Source: Streptomyces sp. CGMCC 4.7035 (GTDB lineage Bacteria > Actinomycetota > Actinomycetes > Streptomycetales > Streptomycetaceae). From it: DNA of 64,000 bases. The stretch spans positions 3,410,001 through 3,474,000 of the forward strand of contig NZ_CP134053.1 in the NCBI RefSeq assembly GCF_031583065.1, written 5' to 3'. Below are positions 33,606-42,937 of the stretch, piece by piece; the stretch's first letter is position 1, and every line of letters begins with the position of its first letter. The position numbers and the translations under genes are program-made. The notes under the pieces were generated by a model. The model was given only the letters and a program-made list of their open reading frames with translations, did not search any database and had not been told where the DNA came from.

Positions 33606-34820
33606 GTGAGCACCGAAGCGTACGTGTACGACGCGATCCGCACCCCGCGCGGTCGCGGCAAGGCGAACGGCGCCCTGCACGGCACCAAGCCCATCGACCT
33701 GGTGACCGGACTCATCCACGAGGTCCGGCGGCGGTTCCCTGACCTCGATCCGGCCGCGATCGACGACATCGTGCTCGGCGTCGTGGGCCCGGTCGGCGAC
33801 CAGGGCTCCGACATCGCCCGGATCGCCGCGATCGCCGCCGGACTGCCCGACACGGTGGCAGGCGTCCAGGAGAACCGCTTCTGCGCGTCCGGTCTGGAAG
33901 CGGTGAACCTGGCCGCCGCGAAGATCCGTTCGGGCTGGGAGGACCTGGTGCTCGCGGGCGGCGTCGAGTCGATGTCGCGGGTGCCGATGGCCTCGGACGG
34001 CGGAGCCTGGTTCGCCGACCCGATGACCAACATGGCCACCAACTTCGTGCCGCAAGGCATCGGCGCCGACCTCATCGCCACCATCGAGGGCTTCTCCCGG
34101 CGGGACGTCGACGAATACGCGGCGCTGTCCCAGGAGCGGGCCGCGGCCGCCTGGAAGGACGGCCGCTTCGAGAAGTCCGTGGTCCCGGTCAAGGACCGCA
34201 GCGGCCTGGTCGTCCTCGACCACGACGAGCACATGCGGCCGGGCACCACGGCCGACTCGCTCGCGAAGCTCAAGCCGTCCTTCGCGGACATCGGCGAGCT
34301 GGGCGGCTTCGACGCGGTGGCGCTCCAGAAGTACCACTGGATCGAGCAGATCGACCACGTCCACCACGCGGGCAACTCCTCCGGCATCGTGGACGGCGCG
34401 GCCCTCGTCGCCATCGGCTCCAAGGAGGTCGGCGAGCGGTACGGGCTGCGGCCGCGCGCCCGGATCGTCTCGGCCGCGGTCTCCGGCTCCGAGCCGACGA
34501 TCATGCTCACCGGTCCCGCGCCCGCCACCCGCAAGGCGCTCGCCAGGGCGGGGCTGACGATCGACGACATCGACCTGGTCGAGATCAACGAGGCGTTCGC
34601 CGCGGTCGTGCTGCGCTTCGTGAAGGACATGGGGATCTCGCTGGACAAGGTCAACGTCAACGGCGGCGCCATCGCCCTGGGGCATCCGCTGGGCGCCACC
34701 GGCGCGATGATCCTCGGCACGCTCGTGGACGAACTGGAGCGCCAGGACAAGCGGTACGGCCTGGCCACGCTGTGCGTGGGCGGCGGCATGGGCATCGCCA
34801 CGATCGTCGAGCGCGTCTGA
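33606..34820 (+). CDS. fadA: Acetyl-CoA C-acyltransferase (thiolase, FadA)
   Basis: A 404-residue thiolase that releases acetyl-CoA from 3-ketoacyl-CoA. The nucleophile is in [12 protein letters not shown] (Cys about 94), with GHPLGATG (about 359-366) and CVGGGMG (about 390-396) completing the active site. It pairs with the FadB-like protein encoded 29 bp downstream, as in trifunctional complexes. The GTG at 33606 lies 21 bp after the dehydrogenase stop. A dedicated PcaF is encoded elsewhere, so this enzyme most likely serves fatty acids. Confidence 0.94.
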   Translation: MSTEAYVYDAIRTPRGRGKANGALHGTKPIDLVTGLIHEVRRRFPDLDPAAIDDIVLGVVGPVGDQGSDIARIAAIAAGLPDTVAGVQENRFCASGLEAVNLAAAKIRSGWEDLVLAGGVESMSRVPMASDGGAWFADPMTNMATNFVPQGIGADLIATIEGFSRRDVDEYAALSQERAAAAWKDGRFEKSVVPVKDRSGLVVLDHDEHMRPGTTADSLAKLKPSFADIGELGGFDAVALQKYHWIEQIDHVHHAGNSSGIVDGAALVAIGSKEVGERYGLRPRARIVSAAVSGSEPTIMLTGPAPATRKALARAGLTIDDIDLVEINEAFAAVVLRFVKDMGISLDKVNVNGGAIALGHPLGATGAMILGTLVDELERQDKRYGLATLCVGGGMGIATIVERV

Positions 34821-34849
34821 CCTTCCCAACGGATCTACGGAGCACCCTG

Positions 34850-37066
34850 ATGAGACTTGAGTCCACCACCATCCGCTGGGAGCAGGACGACACCGGCATC
34901 GTCACCCTCGTCCTCGATGACCCCAACCAGTCCGCGAACACCATGAACCAGGCGTTCAAGGAGTCCATCGCGGCCATCGCCGACCGCGCCGAGGCCGAGA
35001 AGGACTCCATCCGCGGCATCATCTACACCTCCGCCAAGAAGACCTTCTTCGCGGGCGGCGATCTCAAGGACATGATGAAGGCCGGCCCGGAGAACGCCCA
35101 GCAGGCGTTCGACACCGGTGTCGCGATCAAGAACTCCCTGCGCCGCATCGAGACCCTCGGCAAGCCGGTCGTCGCCGCCATCAACGGCGCGGCCCTCGGC
35201 GGCGGCTATGAGATCGCGCTCGCCTCCCACCACCGCATCGCCCTCGACGCCCCCGGCTCCAAGATCGGCCTCCCCGAGGTCACGCTCGGCCTGCTCCCGG
35301 CGGGCGGCGGCGTCACGCGCACCGTACGCCTGATGGGCATCGCCGACGCCCTGCTGAAGGTGCTGCTCCAGGGCACCCAGTACGCGCCGAAGCGCGCCCT
35401 GGAGAACGGCCTCGTGCACGACCTGGCCACCACCCGGGAGGAGATGCTGGCCAAGGCCCGCGCCTTCATCGACGCCAACCCCGAGTCGCACCAGCCCTGG
35501 GACAAGCCCGGCTACCGGATCCCGGGCGGCACGCCGTCGAACCCGAAGTTCGCCGCCAACCTGCCCGCCTTCCCGGCCAACCTGAAGAAGCAGCTGAACG
35601 GCGCCCCCTACCCGGCCCCGCGCAACATCCTCGCGGCGGCCGTCGAGGGCTCCCAGGTCGACTTCGAGACAGCCCTGACGATCGAGGCGCGCTACTTCAC
35701 CGAGCTGGTCACCGGGCAGACCGCGAAGAACATGATCCAGGCGTTCTTCTTCGACCTCCAGGCCGTCAACTCCGGCGCCAACCGCCCGAAGGGCATCGAG
35801 CCCCGCAAGGTCCGCAAGGTCGCTGTCCTCGGCGCCGGAATGATGGGCGCGGGCATCGCCTACGCGTGCGCCCGCGCGGGCATCGAGGTCGTCCTCAAGG
35901 ACGTCTCCCTGGAAGCCGCCGTCAAGGGCAAGGGCTACTCCGAGAAGCTGTGCGCCAAGGCGGTCGGCAAGGGCCGTACGAGCCAGGAGAAGGCGACAGC
36001 GCTGCTCGCCCGCATCACGCCCACCGCGGAAGCCGCCGACCTCGCGGGCTGCGACGCCGTCATCGAGGCCGTGTTCGAGGACCCGGCGCTCAAGCACAAG
36101 GTGTTCCAGGAGATCGAACCCGTCGTCGACCCCGACGCGCTGCTGTGCTCCAACACCTCCACGCTCCCGATCACCGTGCTCGCCGAGGGTGTGGAGCGGC
36201 AGTCCGACTTCATCGGGCTGCACTTCTTCTCGCCCGTCGACAAGATGCCGCTCGTCGAGATCATCAAGGGCAGGCGGACCGGTGACGAGGCGCTGGCGCG
36301 CGCCTTCGACCTGGTCCGGCAGATCAACAAGACGCCGATCGTCGTCAACGACTCGCGCGGCTTCTTCACCTCCCGGGTCATCGGCCACTTCATCAACGAG
36401 GGCGTCGCGATGGTCGGCGAGGGCATCGAGCCCGCGTCCGTCGAGCAGGCGGCCGCGCAGGCGGGCTACCCGGCCAAGGTCCTCTCCCTCATGGACGAGC
36501 TGACGCTCACCCTGCCGCGTAAGATCCGCAGCGAGTCGAAGCGGGCTGTCGAGGAGGCGGGCGGCACCTGGACCCCGCATCCGGCCGAGGCCGTCATCGA
36601 CCGCATGGTCGACGAGTTCGGCCGCACCGGGCGCAGCGGCGGCGCCGGCTTCTACGAGTACGGCGAGGACGGCAAGCGCGGCCGGCTGTGGCCGGGCCTG
36701 CGTGAGCACTTCACCAAGCCGGGCTACCGGATCCCGTTCGAGGACATGCAGGAGCGCATGCTGTTCGCCGAGGCGCTGGACACCGTCCGGCTCCTGGAGG
36801 AGGGCGTGCTGACGTCTGTCGCCGACGCGAACATCGGCTCGATCTTCGGGATCGGCTTCCCGGGCTGGACCGGCGGCGTCCTGCAGTACATCAACGGGTA
36901 CGACGGCGGTGCCGGGGCAGGTGCCGGCGCCGGGGCAGGTGTCGGTCTGCCCGGTTTCGTGGCCCGCGCCCGGGAGCTGGCCGACCGGTACGGCGAGCGG
37001 TTCACGCCGCCCGCGCTGCTGGTGGAGAAGGCGGAGAAGGGGGAGCGGTTCAGCGACAAGCGCTGA
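34850..37066 (+). CDS. fadB: Multifunctional fatty-acid oxidation protein (FadB)
   Basis: A 738-residue fusion. The enoyl-CoA hydratase domain (about 1-200) has AALGGGYEIALAS and GLPEVTLGLLPAGGG. The 3-hydroxyacyl-CoA dehydrogenase part begins with VLGAGMMGAGIAYACARAG (about 326-344) and has the catalytic region LHFFSPVDKMPLVEI (about 463-477). It hydrates and oxidises enoyl-CoAs in beta-oxidation. Near the C-terminus there is a Gly-Ala stretch (GGAGAGAGAGAGVG) encoded by a simple GGTGCC/GGGGCA repeat, likely a linker expansion. Start at the ATG at 34850; it is last in its operon and converges with the MerR gene. Confidence 0.95.
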   Translation: MRLESTTIRWEQDDTGIVTLVLDDPNQSANTMNQAFKESIAAIADRAEAEKDSIRGIIYTSAKKTFFAGGDLKDMMKAGPENAQQAFDTGVAIKNSLRRIETLGKPVVAAINGAALGGGYEIALASHHRIALDAPGSKIGLPEVTLGLLPAGGGVTRTVRLMGIADALLKVLLQGTQYAPKRALENGLVHDLATTREEMLAKARAFIDANPESHQPWDKPGYRIPGGTPSNPKFAANLPAFPANLKKQLNGAPYPAPRNILAAAVEGSQVDFETALTIEARYFTELVTGQTAKNMIQAFFFDLQAVNSGANRPKGIEPRKVRKVAVLGAGMMGAGIAYACARAGIEVVLKDVSLEAAVKGKGYSEKLCAKAVGKGRTSQEKATALLARITPTAEAADLAGCDAVIEAVFEDPALKHKVFQEIEPVVDPDALLCSNTSTLPITVLAEGVERQSDFIGLHFFSPVDKMPLVEIIKGRRTGDEALARAFDLVRQINKTPIVVNDSRGFFTSRVIGHFINEGVAMVGEGIEPASVEQAAAQAGYPAKVLSLMDELTLTLPRKIRSESKRAVEEAGGTWTPHPAEAVIDRMVDEFGRTGRSGGAGFYEYGEDGKRGRLWPGLREHFTKPGYRIPFEDMQERMLFAEALDTVRLLEEGVLTSVADANIGSIFGIGFPGWTGGVLQYINGYDGGAGAGAGAGAGVGLPGFVARARELADRYGERFTPPALLVEKAEKGERFSDKR

Positions 37067-37100
37067 CGCGGGCCTCGTCCGGTGCGGGTACCCGCAGGGG

Positions 37101-37814
37101 TCAGGAGTCCCCGGCGGGTCCCGCGTCCGTGAGCCACTCCCGCAGTTCCTCCTTCAGGGAGCGCTGGAAGGTGGTGAGCAGGGCCTGCACCACCAGCGGG
37201 TGCATGTGCGCGGACAGGGACTTCACGGCAGTGGAGTCCCGCTCCGCCACGGCGTCACGGAACAGCTGGGACAACTCGTGCGCCACCGCGCGCGAATGTT
37301 CGATGAGTACGCCGCGGGCGGCCAGGATCGTCTCCAGGCCGAAGGGAACGTCGAGGAGCTGGACGCCGAGCCGGAGCAGGCCGGGGTCCACGCGGTACGC
37401 CCCCTCGTGCGGCACGGCCACGTTCATCGCCGAGAGCCGCTCCAGGTCCTCCTCGCCGAGCGGCCGCCCCGCGCGCCGTTCCAGCTCCTCGCGCGTCATC
37501 GTCTCCGCCGCGTCCGGCGCCCAGGACGCCACGACGGCACGGTGGATGGCGAGGTCCCGGGCGCTCAGATCCGCCGGAAGCTGCTGGAGATAACGCTCGA
37601 TCGCGGCGAGCGTCATGCCCTGGTGCTGCAACTCCTCGATGAGCGCCAGCCGGGCCAGGTGCGCGGGCCCGTAGTGGCCCACGCGCCGCGGGCCGATCAC
37701 GGGCGGCGGAAGCAGACCCTTGGCGCTGTAGAAGCGGACGGTGCGGACCGTGACGCCGGCCCGCGCGGCCAGCTCGTCCACGGTGAGCGTCGGCTCCTCC
37801 GTCTCGGTCGTCAT
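37101..37814 (-). CDS. MerR-family transcriptional regulator
   Basis: A 237-residue protein with an N-terminal MerR HTH (LTVDELAARAGVTVRTVRFYSAKGLLPPP, about 9-37) and the wing RRVGHYGPAHLARLALIEELQHQGMTLAAIERYLQ (about 43-77). The C-terminal domain lacks the metal-binding cysteines of MerR/CueR, so it more likely senses an organic ligand. It converges with fadB, 34 bp apart, and may control that operon or itself. A TCAC-N7-GTGA inverted repeat lies just upstream of its start (about 37834-37848). Confidence 0.88.
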   Translation of the reverse strand: MTTETEEPTLTVDELAARAGVTVRTVRFYSAKGLLPPPVIGPRRVGHYGPAHLARLALIEELQHQGMTLAAIERYLQQLPADLSARDLAIHRAVVASWAPDAAETMTREELERRAGRPLGEEDLERLSAMNVAVPHEGAYRVDPGLLRLGVQLLDVPFGLETILAARGVLIEHSRAVAHELSQLFRDAVAERDSTAVKSLSAHMHPLVVQALLTTFQRSLKEELREWLTDAGPAGDS

Positions 37815-38048
37815 GTGCAGCAGTATCGCTGTCTCACCAGTGCTGTGAAACCTCGCGCGGTACGTTCGGCGACCATGTGGCCGGCATGTGAGATGTGCCG
37901 CTGTGTGACGTCCACCATCGCATATGGGGCGATTTCCGAGAGAAGGTGACGCCTTGGTCTGTGCCGCGTCAGGGGCGGCAGGGCCGAGGCACATCCGGAC
38001 ACCCGCGCACCACCCCTGCGCCGGGCGCACCAGAGAGTAGATCCACTC

Positions 38049-39515
38049 GTGAGCAAGGACGCCGTGAACACGGCCGCGGTCGCGTCGCACCATGACGCGA
38101 CCCGGACGCCCGCGGACGCGGGCGACGCCGGTTACAGCAAGGACCTCAAGGCCCGCCACGTCAACATGATCGCGATCGGTGGAGCCATAGGCACCGGTCT
38201 CTTCCTCGGAGCCGGCGGCCGGCTGCACAACGCCGGTCCCGCCCTCGCGCTGGCCTACCTGGTCTGCGGTGTCTTCGCCTTCTTCGTCGTCCGCGCCCTC
38301 GGCGAGCTGGTCCTGTACCGGCCGTCGTCCGGGTCCTTCGTGTCGTACGCGCGCGAGTTCCTCGGCGAGAAGGGCGCGTACGTCGCCGGCTGGATGTACT
38401 TCCTGAACTGGTCGACCACCGGTATCGCGGACATCACCGCCATCGCGCTCTATACGCACTACTGGAGCTTCTTCACCTCCATCCCGCAGTGGGTGCTCGC
38501 CCTCGTCGCCCTCGCGGTCGTCCTGGCCGTGAACCTGATCTCGGTGAAGATCTTCGGGGAGATGGAGTTCTGGTTCGCGATCATCAAGGTCGCCACACTG
38601 GTGAGCTTCATGTTCGTCGGCATCTTCCTGCTGGCCACGCAGCACGAGGTGGGTGGCCGTACCCCCGGTCCGAGCGTGATCACCGATCATGGCGGGGTCC
38701 TCCCGCACGGGCTCATGCCCGTCGTCCTGGTGATGCAGGGTGTGATCTTCGCGTACGCGGCGCTGGAGCTGGTCGGCGTCGCCGCGGGCGAGACCGCGGA
38801 GCCGGAGAAGGTCGTCCCGCGCGCGGTGAACTCGATCATGTGGCGGGTGGGCCTGTTCTACGTCGGCTCGGTGGTCCTGCTCGCGCTGCTGCTGCCCGGC
38901 TCGATGTACTCCGCCGACGAGAGTCCCTTCGTCACCGTGCTGTCGAAGATCGGCGTCCAAGGGGCGGGCGATGTGATGAACCTCGTCGTCCTGACCGCCG
39001 CGATGTCCTCGCTGAACTCCGGCCTCTACTCCACCGGCCGCATCCTGCGCTCCATGGCCATGGCGGGCTCGGCGCCGAGGTTCACGGCGCGGATGAACCG
39101 CAGCCAGGTCCCCTACGGCGGCATCCTGCTCACCTGCGCGGTGTGCGTGCTCGGCGTCGGCCTGAACTACCTCATGCCGAGCCAGGCCTTCGAGATCGTG
39201 CTCAACGTGGCGTCCCTCGGCATCATCAGCACCTGGGTGATCATCATGGTGTGCCATCTGATCTTCGTCCGCCGTGCGAAGGCGGGCCTGGTCACCCGGC
39301 CGTCCTTCCGGCTGCCCGGCAGCCCCGTGACGGAGATCGTCACCATCGCCTTCCTGCTGGCCGTGCTCGGCCTGATGTGGAACGACCCCGCGGTCGGCCG
39401 CAAGACGCTGCTGCTCATCCCCGTGATCGCCGCCCTGCTCGTCGGCGGCTGGTTCGCACTGCGCCGCCGGAACTCCAGGGCGACGGACCAGGAGCTGACC
39501 GAGCTGACGACGTAA
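38049..39515 (+). CDS. Amino-acid permease (APC family, asparagine/aromatic type)
   Basis: A 488-residue integral membrane protein with about 12 hydrophobic segments. The APC signature starts with [26 protein letters not shown] (about 34-59) and continues through [37 protein letters not shown] (about 84-120). It resembles the AnsP/GabP/aromatic permeases of the AAT subfamily and takes up amino acids by proton symport. The exact substrate is not certain. The GTG at 38049 follows an ACCAGAGAG stretch. It stands alone between the MerR gene and the macro-domain gene. Confidence 0.9.
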   Translation: MSKDAVNTAAVASHHDATRTPADAGDAGYSKDLKARHVNMIAIGGAIGTGLFLGAGGRLHNAGPALALAYLVCGVFAFFVVRALGELVLYRPSSGSFVSYAREFLGEKGAYVAGWMYFLNWSTTGIADITAIALYTHYWSFFTSIPQWVLALVALAVVLAVNLISVKIFGEMEFWFAIIKVATLVSFMFVGIFLLATQHEVGGRTPGPSVITDHGGVLPHGLMPVVLVMQGVIFAYAALELVGVAAGETAEPEKVVPRAVNSIMWRVGLFYVGSVVLLALLLPGSMYSADESPFVTVLSKIGVQGAGDVMNLVVLTAAMSSLNSGLYSTGRILRSMAMAGSAPRFTARMNRSQVPYGGILLTCAVCVLGVGLNYLMPSQAFEIVLNVASLGIISTWVIIMVCHLIFVRRAKAGLVTRPSFRLPGSPVTEIVTIAFLLAVLGLMWNDPAVGRKTLLLIPVIAALLVGGWFALRRRNSRATDQELTELTT

Positions 39516-39588
39516 CGGCTCAGGACGCGGCAGCTCACGAAACGGCAGCTCAGGGGCCACTGTCAGTGGCAGCGCCTACGGTGGCGTC

Positions 39589-40071
39589 ATGTCGGGGATC
39601 ACGTATGTCCGGGGTGACGCCACCGTGCCGTTCGGCAAGGGCGTCAAGGTGATCGCCCATGTCTGCAATGACATCGGGGGATGGGGGAAGGGTTTCGTGC
39701 TCGCGGTCTCGCGCCGCTGGCCCGAGCCGGAGAAGGCGTACCGCGCCTGGCACCGCGAGCGCGCCTCCAACGACTTCGGCCTGGGCGCGCTCCAGCTCGT
39801 CCAGGTGGAGCGCCATGTGTGGGTCGCCAACATGATCGGCCAGCGTGGGATACGGACGGGGAGCAAGGGGGTGCCCGTGCGCTACGAAGCGATCGATGCC
39901 GCACTGGCCCGCCTGGCCGACGAAGCGAGCGCACTCGGGGCCTCCGTGCACATGCCCCGGATAGGCTGCGGCCTGGCCGGCGGCAAGTGGGCCCGCGTCG
40001 AACCGCTCATCAGCGAGCGGCTGGTGGGGCGCGGCGTCGCGGTGACGGTGTACGACCACGGGGAGGGGTAG
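39589..40071 (+). CDS. Macro-domain (ADP-ribose-binding) protein
   Basis: A 160-residue single macro domain. It begins ITYVRGDATVPFGKGVKVIAHVCNDIGGWGKGF (about 4-36), with the ADP-ribose-binding loop and Asn of the family, and continues with IGCGLAGGKW (about 125-134), the glycine-rich second loop. Such proteins hydrolyse or bind ADP-ribose derivatives. The following kinase gene starts 4 bp later, implying a two-gene operon, possibly in nucleoside or ribose salvage. The ATG at 39589 gives a full domain. Confidence 0.9.
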   Translation: MSGITYVRGDATVPFGKGVKVIAHVCNDIGGWGKGFVLAVSRRWPEPEKAYRAWHRERASNDFGLGALQLVQVERHVWVANMIGQRGIRTGSKGVPVRYEAIDAALARLADEASALGASVHMPRIGCGLAGGKWARVEPLISERLVGRGVAVTVYDHGEG

Positions 40072-40075
40072 CGCG

Positions 40076-41011
40076 GTGCGGGAGGGGGCCGGGGTGAGCC
40101 CGGACATCGACGTCCTCGTTCTTGGCGGCGCGGGCGTGGACACCATCGTGTACGTACCGGAGCTTCCGCTCCCGTACGCCGACAGTTACATGATCGACAG
40201 CGGGATCCGTGCCCGCGCCGGGCAGACCGGCGACTTCGTCGCGTTGGGCCTCGCCGCGCTCGGCCTGCGCACCCACCACCTGGACTTCCTCGGTGACGAC
40301 CCCGAGGGCGACCTGGTCCGTGCCCTGCACCGGGACAGGGGCATCGCCCTCACCGCACTCCCGCAGCCCGCCGGGACGAAGCGGGCGGTCAACCTGGTCG
40401 GCCCGGACGGTCGCCGTCTGTCCCTGTACGACACGAGCCGCGGGCGCGGGGACGACCGGTTCCCGCAGGACACCCTGCGGGCCCTGGCCGGGGCGAGCCG
40501 TCACGTTCACGTGTCGATCACCCAGCCCTGTGCCGACGCCCTGCCCGTGCTGCGCGCGGCGGGCGTCGGCATCTCCACCGACCTGCACAACTGGGACGGC
40601 GAGAACCCGTACCACGAGGCCTTCGCGTACGCGGCGGACGTCGTCTTCGTCTCCGCGGCCGCCCTGACCGACCCCGAGGCGACCATGCGCCGCATCGCCG
40701 AGCGGGGCCGCGCCGAGGTGGTCGTCGCCACGGCGGGAGCCGACGGCGCGTATCTGCTGTCCGACGGCGAGCTGACTCACGTACCGGCCGTCACGCCTCC
40801 CGCCCCGGTGGTGGACTCCAACGGCGCGGGCGACTCCTTCGCCTCCGCCTTTCTCTTCGGCCGCCTCAGCGGTGAGCCGCCGCGACGATGCGCGCAGTAC
40901 GGCGCGGTGGCCGGTGCGTACGCGTGCACGGTGCCGGCCACCGGGACGGACGCGATAGGCAGGGAGGAACTACTGGCCCGCGCGGCCGGGGCGCGATCCG
41001 GCGTGCTGTGA
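40076..41011 (+). CDS. PfkB-family carbohydrate/nucleoside kinase
   Basis: A 311-residue ribokinase-like enzyme. The first PfkB motif region is RARAGQTGDFVALGLAALG (about 45-63); the second, DSNGAGDSFASAFLFG (about 251-266), carries the catalytic Asp in GAGD. The substrate may be a sugar such as ribose or fructose, or a nucleoside; the adjacent macro-domain gene, 4 bp upstream, hints at ADP-ribose turnover, which is inference. The GTG at 40076 was used; a second GTG at 40094 is possible. The stop codon lies inside the first unit of a tandem repeat. Confidence 0.88.
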   Translation: MREGAGVSPDIDVLVLGGAGVDTIVYVPELPLPYADSYMIDSGIRARAGQTGDFVALGLAALGLRTHHLDFLGDDPEGDLVRALHRDRGIALTALPQPAGTKRAVNLVGPDGRRLSLYDTSRGRGDDRFPQDTLRALAGASRHVHVSITQPCADALPVLRAAGVGISTDLHNWDGENPYHEAFAYAADVVFVSAAALTDPEATMRRIAERGRAEVVVATAGADGAYLLSDGELTHVPAVTPPAPVVDSNGAGDSFASAFLFGRLSGEPPRRCAQYGAVAGAYACTVPATGTDAIGREELLARAAGARSGVL

Positions 41012-41220
41012 GGTGCTCCGGGGCGAGTGCCCCGGCCTGCGGCGGTGGCGGGGGCAGCCTCGTGCTGTGAGGTGGTCCCGGGCGAGTGCGCCTGCGGCGG
41101 TGGCGGGGCCCGTCTTCGTGCCGGCGGTTCCGGGTGAGCGCGCCGACTTGCGGTGGTGGCGGGGGCCGGCCTTCGTGCTGTGAGGCGGTCCGGGGCGCGT
41201 GCCCTGGACCGCCCCGTGGC
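41002..41220. repeat. About 59-bp tandem repeats containing the kinase stop codon
   Basis: GTGCTGTGAGGTG followed by CCGGGGCGAGTG recurs near 41002, 41061 and 41174, with a decayed copy near 41115; between them lie CCTGCGGCGGTGGCGGGG copies. The first unit contains the last codons and TGA of the kinase gene. No gene is seen in the remaining bases before the M1 peptidase stop at 41226. Confidence 0.75.
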
Positions 41221-41225
41221 GAGGG

Positions 41226-42719
41226 TCAGCCCCCGTGCACGTCGTTCGTCGCCGCGATCTTCCTCCAGGACTTCGGCTGGACGGGAGCGGCCGGCGTCCT
41301 GGCGATGGCCGCGGTCCGTGCCGCGGGGGCCGCCGGCTTCGACGGCTGGAACAGCCACGTGTCGAAGAGCGCGGCCAGCGGCTTACCGGACACCTTCTCG
41401 GCGTACGCCTGGAAGTCCGCGACCGAGGCGTTGCCGTACGCGTGGTCCTTCGGCCAGCCCTTCAGGATGGCGAAGAACGCGTCGTCGCCGACCTCGTTGC
41501 GCAGCGCCTGGACGGCGAGCGCGCCCCGGTCGTAGACCGCGATGTCGAACTGGTCGTCCGGGCCCGGGTCACCGGGCTTGACCGTCCAGAACGCGTCGTC
41601 GGCCGGGTGCGAGGCGTACACGTAGTCCGCCAGCTCCTGTGTCGTGCCCTCGCCCTCGTGCTCCGACCACAGCCACTGCGCGTACCGCGCGAAGCCCTCG
41701 TTGATCCAGATGTCCTTCCAGCCCTTCAGTGACACGTCGTCGCCGTACCACTGGTGCGCCAGCTCGTGCACGACGACGGAGGTGTTCGACCCGCTCGCGA
41801 ACTGCCGCGGGCTGTAGTACACGCGGGTCTGCGTCTCCAGGGCGTACCCGGTGGTCGTGTTCGGCACGTATCCGCCGACGGAGTTGAAGGGGTACGGCCC
41901 GAGGTAGCCGGTCAGCCAGTCGACGATCTCCCCGGTGCGCTCCAGGCTCGCCCGCGCGGCCCCGTCGTTGTCGCCGAGGTCCTTGCTGTACGCGTTGATG
42001 ATCGGGACACCGTCCGACGTCTTCCCGGTGGTGATGTCGAACTTCCCGATCGCGAGTGTGGCGAGATAGGTCGCCTGCGGCTTGTTGGACCGCCAGTTGT
42101 AGCGGGTCCAGCCGAGCCTCGAAGTCGTCGACTGGAGCGTGCCGTTGGAGATGGCCTGCGTGCCGTCCGGCACGGCCACCGACACGTCGTACGTCGCCTT
42201 GTCGAGCGGGTGGTCGTTGCTGGGGAACCACCACCATGCCGCCTCCGGCTCGTCCGCCGCGATCGCGCCGTCCGGGGTGCGGTGCCAGGTGCTGAAGCCG
42301 TACGCGCTCTTCGTGGAGGGCACCCCGCTGTAGCGGACCACGACGGTGAGCGGCGTGCCCTTGGGCAGTGGGGCAGCCGGGGTGATCTCCAGTTCGTGCT
42401 GGCCGGAAGTGGTGAACGTCGCCTTCGCGCCGTTCACCCGCACCTCGCTCACATCGAGCAGGAAGTCCAGGTCGAACCGGGACAGGTCCTGCGTGGTGGT
42501 GGCGAGGATGGTCGCCGTGCCCTCCAGCTCGTCCGTCTGCGGCTGGTACTTCAGCCGCAGGTCGTAGTGGGAGACGTCGTATCCGCCGTTGCCGTAGTAC
42601 GGGTAGTAGGGGTCGCCGATACCCGGAGCACCGGGCTGGTAGCCGGCCGCCGATGCCGGGATCGCCAGCAACAGGGAAGCCGCCGCGAGTGCGCCCGGGG
42701 CGATGAGTCTGCGGTGCAC
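41226..42719 (-). CDS. Secreted M1-family metallopeptidase
   Basis: A 497-residue protein with a signal peptide (MHRRLIAPGALAAASLLLAI, cut after ASA near residue 24). It has the zinc motif HELAHQW followed by NEGFARYAQW, where the third ligand Glu lies 18 residues on, the GxMEN-like substrate region being replaced by TGYALETQTR. The N-terminal beta domain (about 45-220) is typical of aminopeptidase N-like enzymes. It would act outside the cell on oligopeptides. The Pro/Ala-rich tail after 460 is low-complexity. It is divergent from another secreted peptidase gene. Confidence 0.9.
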   Translation of the reverse strand: MHRRLIAPGALAAASLLLAIPASAAGYQPGAPGIGDPYYPYYGNGGYDVSHYDLRLKYQPQTDELEGTATILATTTQDLSRFDLDFLLDVSEVRVNGAKATFTTSGQHELEITPAAPLPKGTPLTVVVRYSGVPSTKSAYGFSTWHRTPDGAIAADEPEAAWWWFPSNDHPLDKATYDVSVAVPDGTQAISNGTLQSTTSRLGWTRYNWRSNKPQATYLATLAIGKFDITTGKTSDGVPIINAYSKDLGDNDGAARASLERTGEIVDWLTGYLGPYPFNSVGGYVPNTTTGYALETQTRVYYSPRQFASGSNTSVVVHELAHQWYGDDVSLKGWKDIWINEGFARYAQWLWSEHEGEGTTQELADYVYASHPADDAFWTVKPGDPGPDDQFDIAVYDRGALAVQALRNEVGDDAFFAILKGWPKDHAYGNASVADFQAYAEKVSGKPLAALFDTWLFQPSKPAAPAARTAAIARTPAAPVQPKSWRKIAATNDVHGG

Positions 42720-42937
42720 GAGAACTCCAAGTCGTAGGGGCAGGAGGTCCGTTCGAAGCCTATTCAGTCCCAGTGGCCCCGGGCGTGTCCATGACCCCTG
42801 CTGTCACACGATCGCCATCCGGCCGACATGGGCGAAGCCGTCCCATGGTGCTTTCCCGGCCATGTGGTCCCATCCCTCCCGGCGTGCCGTCAGTTGCCCT
42901 CTTCTGCACGGGAGTTGACCCCTGTACCGTCCCGCGC

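Noticed and set aside
37101..39560. An 819-codon minus-strand frame covering the amino-acid permease.
   Set aside because: It is the antisense shadow of a clear permease; only the segment 37101-37814 encodes a real protein (MerR).
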